Shown one piece after another: positions 1 through 7,908 of a stretch of DNA of 64,000 nucleotides; positions within the stretch are counted from its first letter, which is position 1; every line of letters starts with the position of its first letter. The DNA is from JAEUIE01 sp046350055 (lineage in GTDB: Bacteria; Planctomycetota; Planctomycetia; Gemmatales; HRBIN36), in NCBI GenBank assembly GCA_046350055.1, contig JAXMBC010000001.1:4092001-4156000 (forward strand), given 5' to 3'. The position numbers were made by a program, and so were the translations under genes. The notes under the pieces are model-generated. The model was given only the letters and a program-made list of their open reading frames with translations, was not told the DNA's origin and searched no databases.

Positions 1-1
1 C

Positions 2-94
2 CCGAATACGTTCGGCGAGAAGGCCCAGGCGATTATGTACCAGTTCAAGATGGAGCTGGACAAGCAGTTACAGGTGGGGGCGATTACGAAGTAG
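2..94 (+). CDS. C-terminal end of an upstream gene (partial)
   Basis: An open frame enters from the left edge and ends at TAG (92-94), giving 30 residues ending in DKQLQVGAITK. The frame is followed closely by a strong hairpin, as expected for a gene end. Too little is present to name a family. The assignment rests on the open frame and on the hairpin 25 bases downstream. Confidence 0.5.
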   Translation, partial: PNTFGEKAQAIMYQFKMELDKQLQVGAITK

Positions 95-118
95 TGCCTT
101 TTAAGCTTCAATGTAATG

Positions 119-143
119 AGTGGCGGGGTGAATCCCCGCCACT
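119..143 (+). terminator. hairpin terminator after the leading partial gene
   Basis: A perfect 10-bp stem (arm AGTGGCGGGG, loop TGAAT) lies 25 bases after the stop at 94. There is no clean T run after it, so it may be a weak intrinsic terminator or act in both directions. Confidence 0.55.
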
Positions 144-229
144 TCATGTAATACACTCGTTATTTGCATTGGCTGTGTTATTCTTCGCAAGAATAATTAT
201 GAAATGGCTGCACACCGAGGAGCATCCAC

Positions 230-817
230 ATGAGTATGACCTACGAGCTTAAGCAAACCTCTGATGCAACCATTTGCAAGCTGTTGGATTCTCCAACACT
301 CATCATGTCTTTCATCAGCAATCAACCACCGCGAGCTAAGTCATCGGGCTTTCTGGCGAGATGGTTCGGGAGTGGCAAATCCAAGAATGAAGAACCATCA
401 GAGTATGGTTCGATCCACGAAGAAGGCTTGAGCTCGTCAAGTCTTGAGAAGGCTTGGCATGGGTTGCATTTCCTGTTCACGGGCACAGCCTGGGAAGGCG
501 AAAAGCCAGCGAACTTTCTGGTTGCTGGCGGAACGGAAGTGGGTGCAGTCGACGTTGGGTACGGTCCAGCTAGAGCGTACACCTCGGGAGAGGTGGCGAG
601 CATAGCGGCATTCCTGGAAACGATCGATGAAATGAAACTGCGTAGTAGATTTAATGGTGACAGAATGATGGAGTTGGAGATTTATCCCACAATCTGGGAT
701 AGATCTCAAGAAGAGGACGATACGCAGGGTTATCTGCTGGAGTACTTTGCTGAGCTCGTGAGTTTTGTGAATGCAACCTGTACGCGACGGTATGGCATGG
801 TGACATACCTGGGGTGA
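230..817 (+). CDS. DUF1877 (YfbM-like) family protein
   Basis: A 195-residue soluble protein. The central segment LEKAWHGLHFLFTG (about residues 73-86), followed by an acidic, aromatic second half with YLLEYFAELVSFV near the C-terminus, matches the DUF1877/YfbM family, whose function is unknown. In many genomes such proteins sit in accessory regions and are single-copy cytoplasmic proteins. The start ATG (230) has a second in-frame ATG six bases later. The N-terminal 60 residues carry a Lys/Ser/Glu-rich stretch of low complexity before the conserved part. No operon partner is apparent: a terminator lies upstream and a gene-free stretch downstream. Confidence 0.7.
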   Translation: MSMTYELKQTSDATICKLLDSPTLIMSFISNQPPRAKSSGFLARWFGSGKSKNEEPSEYGSIHEEGLSSSSLEKAWHGLHFLFTGTAWEGEKPANFLVAGGTEVGAVDVGYGPARAYTSGEVASIAAFLETIDEMKLRSRFNGDRMMELEIYPTIWDRSQEEDDTQGYLLEYFAELVSFVNATCTRRYGMVTYLG

Positions 818-839
818 TCAGTTTCCTTTAGTTCGGCAA

Positions 840-945
840 TCAACATGACGAGGTGACCATTTCGAGGGGGGATAACTCCACCAGCTCGTTGCCAGGCTTC
901 TTGCCATTCTCGCGCAGCCAGCGTTTGTATTGTTTGGGTGGGCGC
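840..945 (-). pseudogene. relic of the C-terminus of a UDPGP-family pyrophosphorylase
   Basis: Read on the minus strand, this stretch gives QYKRWLRENGKKPGNELVEL, then SPLEMVTSSC and a stop. It closely matches the last about 26 residues of the intact pyrophosphorylase at 2222-3451 (QYKRWLQENGKTPGDGLLEL, then SPLEMLGKVTE). No other part of the gene is present here. It is therefore a broken partial copy, either a duplication or the remnant of a former paralogue. The nucleotide match is clear over TTGCCATTCTC-CGCAGCCAGCG, with divergence elsewhere, so the copy is not recent. Confidence 0.7.
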
Positions 946-1177
946 AATTACTAATTAGGTATTGGTGTATGAGAGCAAATGCGGTGGGGGTAATCCCTTG
1001 CCGCTCCCGGTGAAGCAACTCCTGATACGTGATAAAGTTCATTGCCTGAAGATATCGAGTGCACAACAGTGCATGCTGTGCTAATGTGTTGTCAGTGGTG
1101 CTTGATCCTGCACGTGATCGTTGTCGCAATATCGTTCATGTTTGGCTCAAGTATCGGACAGAAGAATCGAGCATGTC
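946..1177. other. gene-free stretch before the coiled-coil gene
   Basis: No supported gene lies between the pyrophosphorylase relic and the coiled-coil gene. On the minus strand a short open stretch encodes MNFITYQELLHRERQGITPT followed by AFALIHQYLIS and a stop; it is protein-like in composition but I recognise no family, and it may be a further gene remnant. Confidence 0.4.
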
Positions 1178-2152
1178 ATGAATTACACCTTTTACGCATT
1201 TCTCTTAAACGCCTTGATGCCATGCGGCCTGGGTGTGCTTGTTGCACAACAGGATGCTAAGTCTCGCATGATGCAGGATGCGCCATTGGATTTATTGCGA
1301 GATTCTGTCAGATTTCGGGAAGGTATGCTGGCCAGGGAATTGGAGTTGCAATCCAAAGGTGTCAGTTCAGAGATAAGTGTTGAATATGCGCGCATCCGGC
1401 TGGCAAAGGAACGCCATGATTTGGCCAATCAGGAGAAGAGATACGAGGCTGCGATTGAACAAACCAGATTCATTCTTGAGCTTCGCGCTAAACAGGAAAA
1501 ACGTGTACTGCAATTGCGCGAGAACGGTCTTGCGTCTGAATACGAATTGATCGAAGCACAACGTCATCTGGCATGTGCACGTTATTTTCTGGCGATGGAA
1601 GAACGAAATGTTCAAGCTGTCACTGAACAACTTGAACGCATCGTAGACTTGTGCAAGAAGGAGCACCGTTACCTGGAAAAACTTCGTACCCAATCAGTTT
1701 CTTCCTGGGAGGTCAACCGTGCAGAGAACCGACTGGTTGCCGCTCAATATCTGCTGTCGAAGACAGTCAGTGGTACAGAAGAAGTGACCAAACAACTTCG
1801 CCGACAAGTTGAAATACATGAGAAAGAATGGAAAGAGGTGCAGGACTTAAAGCGTACTGGTGCGGCCATGATCTACGAGGTATACGGGACCCGTCTCAAT
1901 CTTCTCAATGCGAAGCTACGCCTGGCCAACGTGGAGAATAACCCAGAAGCAATGGCCGAGCAATTACGTGCTTTGATTAAGCTTCATGATGAGACGTTGC
2001 CACGGTTCAAGGGAATGAATAACCCCGATTTTGAGCAACATCTTAAGGATTGGGTTAAATCAGAATTAGGTCGCGACAAATTACGACTAGCGAAATTACA
2101 AGCTGGTAATCCATATGTCGATGATTTGGCATCAGCAGAAATAGATACGTAG
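1178..2152 (+). CDS. exported coiled-coil protein with four about 55-residue repeats
   Basis: About 324 residues. The N-terminus (MNYTFYAFLLNALMPCGLGV) looks like a signal peptide, which is why I prefer the ATG at 1178 over an in-frame start at 1121. After it come four imperfect repeats of about 55 residues (approximately residues 40-95, 96-151, 152-206 and 207-262). Each has a charged helix, a break with the pattern (K/R)-x-G or S-V-S-x-x-E, and a helix ending in QLxR. Such antiparallel helix-turn-helix repeats resemble the hairpins of TolC-type outer-membrane efflux proteins, but no barrel strands are visible. Likely a periplasmic or surface coiled coil. Function unknown; it stands alone. 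Confidence 0.65.
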   Translation: MNYTFYAFLLNALMPCGLGVLVAQQDAKSRMMQDAPLDLLRDSVRFREGMLARELELQSKGVSSEISVEYARIRLAKERHDLANQEKRYEAAIEQTRFILELRAKQEKRVLQLRENGLASEYELIEAQRHLACARYFLAMEERNVQAVTEQLERIVDLCKKEHRYLEKLRTQSVSSWEVNRAENRLVAAQYLLSKTVSGTEEVTKQLRRQVEIHEKEWKEVQDLKRTGAAMIYEVYGTRLNLLNAKLRLANVENNPEAMAEQLRALIKLHDETLPRFKGMNNPDFEQHLKDWVKSELGRDKLRLAKLQAGNPYVDDLASAEIDT

Positions 2153-2221
2153 ATTACACACCACGGCAATTTCCTAGTACCAGAAACGAATGTTAAATCG
2201 CAAGTGAATTCAAGTCCGACT

Positions 2222-3451
2222 CTATTCCGTCACCTTCCCCAACATCTCCAACGGAGACAACTCCAACAGCCCGTCGCCCGGCGTTTTGCCATTCTCTTGC
2301 AGCCAGCGTTTGTATTGATCGGAGAGGGCCTGGCGGACGGTGGCGGGGGAGTTGTCGCCTTCGCAGTTCTTCAGCGGCTCGAACTCCTCTGTACGGCTCA
2401 CTTCCATAGCGACGACCCGCTCGGCGAGGGGGAGGGCGTCGAACACGAATCGCTCAAACTTGAAAGCGTTGGGCTTCTCGGGTTTGACGATACCGTTGGC
2501 AGGTGTCCAGTAGGGCACGACTTTGCGGGCGACGTGGTAGGGCAGGGTGATGTCGCCACGGCCCAGCTTCTGCAGAAAGGCGAGGGAGAAGAGGTGAATC
2601 GCCGGGCTGCCTGCCCATAGACGCAACTGACCATCACCATTTGTCTCTTCGGCCAGTGCCTTGGGCAACTCCGTGTACTCAATCATGCGACACCGGCCAT
2701 CGAGCTGCACCAGGCAGCCCATGCGCTCGTGGGCATGCAGCTTGGATACCACCTTGAGCGACATCTCGGCATCGGCTGCCAGGTGATGCCCCAGGAAGAC
2801 GGGATCGGCGATCTTGACTAGCGGGTTATCGACCTGGAAGTAGAAGCACTGTCGCACACCCTGCCGGGCAAGCGAATCGAGATGACCAGCTTCATGCAGA
2901 GCCTGGATCACGCCGCCGTGGCCATTGGGGCTGAGGGCGAGTTCGTGCTCGTTCTTCTTCAGTACCGCACCGGTGGCCATGTCGAGAGCAGGTAACATCC
3001 CCTGTGTGAAGAAGGTGACGCTTGCTGGTGACAGGCCGAAGTAGCGATGCTGTGCGAAGAAGTCGCGCGTCGCTGCATCGTTTTCTTCGCTGGTCATGAT
3101 GAGCAAAGGCAGCCGGCACTGATACTTCCGCTGGAGTGCCAGCACCTTCTCGGCATGGATCTGGAACAGGCTGCGCTGGGTGACGGGGCCGATGGGGTAA
3201 GTGCCCTTGGGAGCATCGTGGCCCAGGCGTGTTCCCTGACCACCGGCTACCAGGATGACGGCAACGGTGTTCTTTCGCAGTGCTGCTTCCCCGCGTTCGC
3301 GTGCTACGGCTTCAGCTTGCCTTTCCGACGGCGTGCTGGGAATGCGGATGATGTCGGGCGACTGGCAATTGTCCAGTTGCAGCAACTGTTCAGGCTGCTG
3401 GGCAAGCTGAAAGAGTTGCTGAAGCTCGCTAACATCCAGGTCAGGCGGCAT
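2222..3451 (-). CDS. UDPGP-family UTP--sugar-1-phosphate uridylyltransferase (UDP-GlcNAc/UDP-glucose pyrophosphorylase type)
   Basis: 409 residues, cytoplasmic. The nucleotide-binding signature VILVAGGQGTRLGHDAPKG (about residues 65-83) is followed by the family segments FYFQVDNPLVKIADPVFLG (uridine and sugar site) and NAFKFERFVFDALPLA near the C-terminus. These are typical of the eukaryote-like UDPGP family that makes UDP-N-acetylglucosamine or UDP-glucose from UTP and the sugar 1-phosphate. I chose ATG 3451, since GGAG lies about nine bases upstream and the base triplet before it is GTG. It lies 9 bases after the DUF1015 gene on the same strand, so the two are very likely co-transcribed. 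Substrate (GlcNAc-1-P versus Glc-1-P) cannot be fixed from sequence. Confidence 0.88.
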   Translation of the reverse strand: MPPDLDVSELQQLFQLAQQPEQLLQLDNCQSPDIIRIPSTPSERQAEAVARERGEAALRKNTVAVILVAGGQGTRLGHDAPKGTYPIGPVTQRSLFQIHAEKVLALQRKYQCRLPLLIMTSEENDAATRDFFAQHRYFGLSPASVTFFTQGMLPALDMATGAVLKKNEHELALSPNGHGGVIQALHEAGHLDSLARQGVRQCFYFQVDNPLVKIADPVFLGHHLAADAEMSLKVVSKLHAHERMGCLVQLDGRCRMIEYTELPKALAEETNGDGQLRLWAGSPAIHLFSLAFLQKLGRGDITLPYHVARKVVPYWTPANGIVKPEKPNAFKFERFVFDALPLAERVVAMEVSRTEEFEPLKNCEGDNSPATVRQALSDQYKRWLQENGKTPGDGLLELSPLEMLGKVTE

Positions 3452-3460
3452 CACCTGCTC

Positions 3461-4756
3461 CTACTTCAATGAATGAAAGACGAGACCGGTCAGCAGCTTG
3501 GGATAGAAATAGGTCGACTTGGGAGGCATCTTCTCCAGCGACCCGGCAATGTCGGTCACGTGCTGCATAGTCGCCGGTGGCACCAGGCAGGCGAGGTTCG
3601 ATTGCCCCAGCTTCTGGTCGTCGAACACTTCTTTCATCAGATGGACGTACTTGCAAGTTGCTTTGCCAGTGTCGGCGAGCAGCTTATCGAGCACTACGAC
3701 ATGGAGACGACTGACAGCGAGGCTCCGCCAGGCGGGGCTTTGCGATGGGGCGAGGCTGTCCATCAGTGCCTGAGCGTTGAAGTGGGCCAGCATCCATGTG
3801 TCGTCAGCGAGAGTGCCAAACCCGAGCACATCCTGACTGCCATCCATCTCGATGCGTTCCCACGTTTCCCGGCCTGCTTTCTCGCCCTGGCCAATGACTT
3901 CTACTTCGTAGTGAGGCTCCAGCTTGGTCTTCAGCTGGCTGGCAGTGAGGCCGGCGAAGCCTTGTACCAGCCGATGCGTGGGCAGGATCAGCAGGCCCGG
4001 GTCGCTCATGCCGACGAGGGCCATCAGCACGAAGTTAGCAGGATGGTCGTGAGGCAACTCGCCATCTTTCTTGATAAGTTCATCGCGGTAGCGGATGGCT
4101 GTTTCATAGCGGTGGTGCCCATCAGCGATGAAGACAGGCTTATCGCTCAGCAGTGTTCGGACTTCGCGAATGACAGAAGTATCCTGGACGTTCCAGACCT
4201 TGCTGACGACGCCGAGGTGATCATGGGCTTCCACCGGCAGGGTGCGAAGGATGTGGTTGTTCAGCAGGGTTTGCACAGCACATGCAGGGTCGGGATAGAG
4301 GCCAAAGACAGGGCTGAGATTGGCGTGGACAGCCTGCATCAGGCGGAAGCGATCTTCCTTGGGGCCCGAGAGAGTCTGCTCGTGTGGATAGACCTTGCCT
4401 TCGCCGAAGCGTTCGAGACGCAGGCGGACGAACACCCCCTGACGCGTGTAGGACTGTCCGTCTACTTCGTAGGTTTGATGCAGCACATAGAGGGCAGGCT
4501 GGGCTTCGCTACGCAGGACACGGTCGAGTTGCCATTGTTTCCAGAGAGTGCCAGCCCGGACGTATCTGTCATTGTCGCTATCGCCAGCTTCGGGCTTATT
4601 GAGTTCCAGTCGGATGATGTTGTAGGGATGTTGATCATACAGCTTCTGTTGCAAGGCAGCGTCGATGACATCGTAGGGCGGGGCAATCACGTCACTCAGG
4701 CTGCCGACGCGTCCGAGGTCGTAACGCAGCCCGGGAAAAGGTTCTATCATGGCCAT
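3461..4756 (-). CDS. DUF1015 family protein (SerK-like kinase superfamily)
   Basis: 431 residues. The N-terminus FPGLRYDLGRVGSLSDVIAP followed by PYDVID is the hallmark of DUF1015. Further family segments are NIIRLELNKPE, YVLHQTYEVDGQSYTRQGVF, FIADGHHRYETAIRYRDE (about residues 210-228) and YFYPKLLTGLVFHSL at the C-terminus. The family belongs to the ParB/SerK-like fold group, in which an archaeal member is an ADP-dependent serine kinase. Whether this bacterial protein phosphorylates serine is inference. It heads an operon with the pyrophosphorylase gene and is divergent from yggS, with only 15 bases between starts. Confidence 0.88.
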   Translation of the reverse strand: MAMIEPFPGLRYDLGRVGSLSDVIAPPYDVIDAALQQKLYDQHPYNIIRLELNKPEAGDSDNDRYVRAGTLWKQWQLDRVLRSEAQPALYVLHQTYEVDGQSYTRQGVFVRLRLERFGEGKVYPHEQTLSGPKEDRFRLMQAVHANLSPVFGLYPDPACAVQTLLNNHILRTLPVEAHDHLGVVSKVWNVQDTSVIREVRTLLSDKPVFIADGHHRYETAIRYRDELIKKDGELPHDHPANFVLMALVGMSDPGLLILPTHRLVQGFAGLTASQLKTKLEPHYEVEVIGQGEKAGRETWERIEMDGSQDVLGFGTLADDTWMLAHFNAQALMDSLAPSQSPAWRSLAVSRLHVVVLDKLLADTGKATCKYVHLMKEVFDDQKLGQSNLACLVPPATMQHVTDIAGSLEKMPPKSTYFYPKLLTGLVFHSLK

Positions 4757-4771
4757 CAGACGGTATCCTCA

Positions 4772-5497
4772 ATGAATGGCAGTTATCATATGGCCGATGC
4801 AGTGGAAGTCTCTGCAAGGATCCAGCGCAACCTGGCTCGGGTGGAAGAGCGGATTCAGCGAGCATGCAACGACGCAGGCCGGCCCCGCAGCAGCGTGCAA
4901 CTGCTGCCCATCACCAAGTATGTGGATGCAGTGACCACGGGCTGGCTGCATCAGTGCCTGCCCGTACCGCTGGGGGAGAGCCGGCCGCAGGTGATCTGGG
5001 AGAAGGCAGCTGTGCTGCCTCAGGTGGAGTGGCACCTGGTTGGCCATCTGCAACGCAACAAGGTGGCCCGCACGCTGCCGCTGGTCAGCATGATCCATTC
5101 AGTGGACAGCCAGCGGCTCTTGCAAGCCATCGATGAAGAGGCACGGAAGCTGAACAAGGTGCAGGTGGTGCTGCTGGAACTGCACCTGACGCATGAGGAG
5201 ACCAAGAGCGGCTTCGGCAGGGACGAGTGGGATAAACTTCCTGAATATGTAGCACCGCTCAAGCATGTGCAAGTACAGGGGCTCATGGGGATGGCAGCGA
5301 TGGAAGGCAGCCTGGACGAGGCCCGGCGGACCTTCGAGGAACTGCGAAGCCTGCGGGATAGCTGGCAAAGCCGGTTTTCCGCACCACATTCATTGCATCA
5401 TCTCTCGATGGGCATGACACAGGACCTGGAACAGGCGATAGCGGCAGGGAGTACGATTGTGCGAGTGGGCTCGGCACTTTTTGAGGGTATTTCGTGA
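4772..5497 (+). CDS. yggS: YggS family pyridoxal phosphate homeostasis protein
   Basis: About 241 residues. It binds PLP without catalysing a known reaction and is thought to control free PLP and amino-acid pools. The PLP lysine sits in LLPITKYVDA; LGESRPQ, WHLVGHLQRNK, IHSVDS, GFGRDEW, LSMGMTQDLEQAIAAGST and VRVGSALFEG all match the family's conserved positions in order. An open frame continues upstream to 3473 but runs antisense through the DUF1015 gene, so it is not used. The start is ATG 4772 or ATG 4790; both have weak ribosome sites. The insertion KYVDAVTTGWLHQCLPVPLG is slightly unusual in spacing between the PLP lysine and the LGE motif. Confidence 0.85.
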   Translation: MNGSYHMADAVEVSARIQRNLARVEERIQRACNDAGRPRSSVQLLPITKYVDAVTTGWLHQCLPVPLGESRPQVIWEKAAVLPQVEWHLVGHLQRNKVARTLPLVSMIHSVDSQRLLQAIDEEARKLNKVQVVLLELHLTHEETKSGFGRDEWDKLPEYVAPLKHVQVQGLMGMAAMEGSLDEARRTFEELRSLRDSWQSRFSAPHSLHHLSMGMTQDLEQAIAAGSTIVRVGSALFEGIS

Positions 5498-5581
5498 TAC
5501 GGTGAACAGGAAGCAAGGGTGCCATGAGACGTATGACTTGCTGCAGGAATGTTGCGCGGTTGTCATTTCATGGCGTACCAG

Positions 5582-5646
5582 CACGGATGAGATGAGTACA
5601 TCACATCCGTGGCACAGCGGCCTTATGATCCTACCGGGCACCTGGC
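5582..5646 (+). repeat. REP-type palindromic unit (copy 1, subtype A)
   Basis: A 30-nt hairpin (5582-5611) has arm CACGGATG, an A:A mismatch, inner arm GATG and loop AGTA. It is followed by a conserved tail ending CCTACCGGGCACCTGGC. The same unit occurs at 7369, 53086, 54188 and 54911, and a stem variant at 52848. It marks the left border of the AT-rich cassette and faces the copy at 7369-7433 in inverted orientation. Confidence 0.85.
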
Positions 5647-5654
5647 AGGGACAG

Positions 5655-5884
5655 CTATTTAAGAAAAGCAATTCTTGATATAAACGGAAATTGTTCATCA
5701 TTGACTGTGGATAAATGCTTGGCAAACATAAGCCCAGAAGTTATATCGACCGACAGTACCCTGTACTCGTTGTAATACAAGCTTGATGTATACATTCGTA
5801 TGCAACTCTTCTCCCCATCAAATACAGATACAGTAATCATGTAGTTATCGACAAGCACTTCTTCTATTATTGATGCTGACACTA
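5655..5884 (-). pseudogene. C-terminal half of a small AT-rich gene split by the IS630 element
   Basis: Encodes LVSASIIEEVLVDNYMITVS and onward to a TAG stop, ending ISRIAFLK. It is AT-rich and unlike its neighbours. When the IS (5885-7049) and one TA copy are removed, the codons join as GTT AAG CTA GTG TCA with the N-terminal half at 7052-7283, giving one uninterrupted protein of about 153 residues. I do not recognise the family. Its size, base composition and position between REP units resemble small cargo or immunity genes. Confidence 0.8.
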
Positions 5885-7049
5885 AATAGCTCCCCATCTA
5901 TCCAAAAGTGAAGTCGAAGCGGTCTTGCAGAAAACTGGCTTGTCGTTGTGTTGGTAGGTGCGACCCACACCAACACAAGCGAGCAAGCCATGGACGGCTA
6001 TCTTCGCATTTCCACTGCCGAACGCAGAGACTTCTTCACTCTCTTCGCCACGCCTCTCCGCCACCGAGCGTCTGCGCTGGAATATTCTTCTGCTGCTCTC
6101 GGATGGGCACACTTGGAACCACATTGCCACGGTTCTCTATTGCAGTTCCGCCACCATCGCTCGATGGAAACGACGCTACCAGGAGCAAGGCAGGGACGGC
6201 ATCGCTCCGATAGCCACCACCGTCATTCTCTATTGGTGGGTGGCTCGCATCATCACCTGGATTCAATCCTACACTCCCACTCACTTTGGCTATCTCCGCA
6301 GTCGATGGACCTGCTCTACGCTGGTGCTCCTGCTGGCCCGCGAATATCAGGTGAACGTCAGTCGCGAAACCGTGCGTCGCTACCTGCATCAAAGCGAGGT
6401 GGTTTGGCGACGACCTCGTCCCATCCTCCGACCGAAAGACCCCGACTACGACGCCAAAGTCCTGAAAATCAAGCGTTTGGTGAACACGCTGCCGGACGAC
6501 GAGATCGCTCTCTTCCAGGACGAAGCCGAGATCTGCACCAGCCCCAAGATCGGTTCGATGTGGATGCCTCGAGGTCAACAGGCTACCGTCGAAACACCCG
6601 GCACCAATGAGAAGCAGCATCTCTTCGGATCGCTGGCGTGGGACACCTGCCGCCTGGTGACGACCTGGGCGAAGCGCCGAGACAGTGCAGCCTTCCTGGA
6701 ACACCTCGATCACCTCCGTCATGTCTTTCGCTGTTATCGACGTATCCATGTCATTTGTGACAATGCCCGCTTCCACACTAGTCGGGCTGTGCAAAAGTAT
6801 TTGAAGAACCATCCGAGAGTAATGATCCACTACTTACCCAAGTATGCTCCAGAGACCAACCCCATCGAACGAGTCTGGTGGCACCTGCACGACGAGATTA
6901 CCAGGAACCACACCTGCCCCAACCTCGATTCGCTCCTCAATCTTGTTGACCGATGGCTATACCAGAATCAATACTGTCTGATTGAACCCACACTCTACGC
7001 TGTCGTGCCTCGTAAACTCAGGGCACTTTCGGTTGGGTAGGTAGCTATT
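5885..7049 (+). mobile_element. IS630-family insertion sequence, 1165 bp, with TA target duplication
   Basis: The ends are imperfect inverted repeats starting AATAGCT and continuing with similar CC-A-C-A-CC-AAAGTG spacing for about 25 bp. The element is flanked by TA at 5883-5884 and at 7050-7051, the target duplication of the IS630/Tc1 group. It carries one transposase gene. The host gene at both flanks re-forms an intact frame on excision, which fixes the borders to the base. Confidence 0.9.
5958..7040 (+). CDS. IS630-family transposase (DDE superfamily)
   Basis: Up to 360 residues. An N-terminal helix-turn-helix region (LSATERLRWNILLLLSDGHT, then HIATVLYCSSATIARWKRR) precedes the DDE_3 catalytic domain: FQDEAEI (first Asp), HVICDNARFH (second Asp) and NPIERVWW (Glu). 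All three catalytic residues are present. The first about 30 residues in this frame look like out-of-frame sequence. A better N-terminus (MDGYLRISTAERRDFFTLFA) starts at 5990 in another frame and would join this one near 6045-6055 after a one-base shift. The gene may therefore carry a frameshift, use a programmed one, or start internally. Confidence 0.85.
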   Translation: MRPTPTQASKPWTAIFAFPLPNAETSSLSSPRLSATERLRWNILLLLSDGHTWNHIATVLYCSSATIARWKRRYQEQGRDGIAPIATTVILYWWVARIITWIQSYTPTHFGYLRSRWTCSTLVLLLAREYQVNVSRETVRRYLHQSEVVWRRPRPILRPKDPDYDAKVLKIKRLVNTLPDDEIALFQDEAEICTSPKIGSMWMPRGQQATVETPGTNEKQHLFGSLAWDTCRLVTTWAKRRDSAAFLEHLDHLRHVFRCYRRIHVICDNARFHTSRAVQKYLKNHPRVMIHYLPKYAPETNPIERVWWHLHDEITRNHTCPNLDSLLNLVDRWLYQNQYCLIEPTLYAVVPRKLRALSVG

Positions 7050-7051
7050 TA

Positions 7052-7283
7052 GCTTAACAAAATCAGTGAAAGCAATGTAATCGTCGTAAATATCCGAATG
7101 CGTCTTCAAGGCATCAATTTTCTTGTTGTTTTGTGAGCCATGAAATACAGTAGTAAAATACTTAAACTCATCTTGTACAGAATACTCGTTCTTATCCGAA
7201 GCGTTTCCATTAATTATGTCTCTTGTAATGCGAGCAAATGCATCAGCTTGTTCCTTCACTAGTCGAGAGGAGATCATATTCAT
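7052..7283 (-). pseudogene. N-terminal half of the small AT-rich gene split by the IS630 element
   Basis: Begins MNMISSRLVKEQADAFARIT and runs to SDIYDDYIAFTDFVK just before the IS, then continues in 5655-5884 once the IS and one TA are removed. The reconstructed protein is acidic, soluble and without a signal peptide. Low GC content sets it apart from the host genes on both sides. An alternative start is the ATG two codons inward. Family not recognised. Confidence 0.75.
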
Positions 7284-7368
7284 TCTCGCTGCAATACAAA
7301 TAAATTGCTAGCATATACAAATATATACAGCATGAGCTCAAATCGTCAATCTTTCACTCCTAGAATCT

Positions 7369-7433
7369 GCCGGGTGTACGGGAGAATGATGAGGTTGGGG
7401 TGCCACGGATGTGATGTACTCATCACATCCGTG
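7369..7433 (-). repeat. REP-type palindromic unit (copy 2, subtype B)
   Basis: Hairpin at 7404-7433 with arm CACGGATG and loop AGTA on the minus strand. Here the mismatch position is a true pair, and the stem continues outward with GGTGC/GCACC to 18 bp. The tail toward 7369 matches the copies at 53086 and 54911 (ATCATTCTCCCG, then CACCCGGC). It closes the cassette opened by the unit at 5582. Confidence 0.85.
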
Positions 7434-7443
7434 GCACCGGCGT

Positions 7444-7866
7444 TTACACGAGTTGCAGACTGGTGCGGATGGCGTCGAGGACGGCGATGTTGGTGGCTGT
7501 GTCGAAGCTGCTTGATTGGGCGAGGATCAGGTACGTGGCTTCTTTGGTTCGGAAGGCGCGGATGGTGCAACTGTTGACCGTGTCGATGCTGAAGAAGCTG
7601 ATGTCGAAGCCTTTGGATGCGTGGCCTGCAAGTTTCTCGGTGGCTTCGTCAGCTTCCAATTCCGGGTAGTCCTGCTGCATGGCTTGCAGACTGGTTCGCA
7701 GGACTTCGTCCACCGGGGGACGTTCCGTGTAACTGCTGATGAGCAGGAAGGCGGTGCCGGGGCTCTGGACCGAGATGGTCCAGCCTTCGTCCGAGTCCTG
7801 CCGATCGAGCGGCCAGTTTTCGGGATACTGAAACCGCACTTCACCGTTGTCAAATGTTCCGGGCAT
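7444..7866 (-). CDS. small conserved protein, DcrB/PsbP-like fold candidate
   Basis: 140 residues without a signal peptide. The pattern VRFQYPENWPLDRQDSDEGW, then FLLISSYTERPPVDEVL and later RAFRTKEATYLILAQSSSFD and VLDAIRTSLQL, is the beta-rich sequence seen in DcrB/PsbP-like proteins: a YPxxW motif, a central helix, then a final helix with xxIxxSL. This is a fold-level guess; no enzymatic residues stand out. A similar arrangement occurs in the protein at 59444-59941. It ends directly beside a REP unit and lies downstream of a histidine kinase on the same strand (43-base gap). Confidence 0.5.
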   Translation of the reverse strand: MPGTFDNGEVRFQYPENWPLDRQDSDEGWTISVQSPGTAFLLISSYTERPPVDEVLRTSLQAMQQDYPELEADEATEKLAGHASKGFDISFFSIDTVNSCTIRAFRTKEATYLILAQSSSFDTATNIAVLDAIRTSLQLV

Positions 7867-7908
7867 GCACTCGTTGTATAAACAAGGCGATGCCCGTACA
7901 GCAAGACG

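Noticed and set aside
2204..2620. Plus-strand frame over the pyrophosphorylase gene
   Set aside because: Shadow of the UDPGP gene, which has the full family motif set on the minus strand.
3473..4771. Long open frame upstream of yggS on the plus strand
   Set aside because: It is antisense to the well-supported DUF1015 gene and shows no family similarity; only the part from about 4772 is a real gene.
5582..7433. CRISPR array or phage att site from the repeated units
   Set aside because: Units are palindromic, irregularly spaced and inverted, without spacers of regular length; no integrase or cas gene is present.
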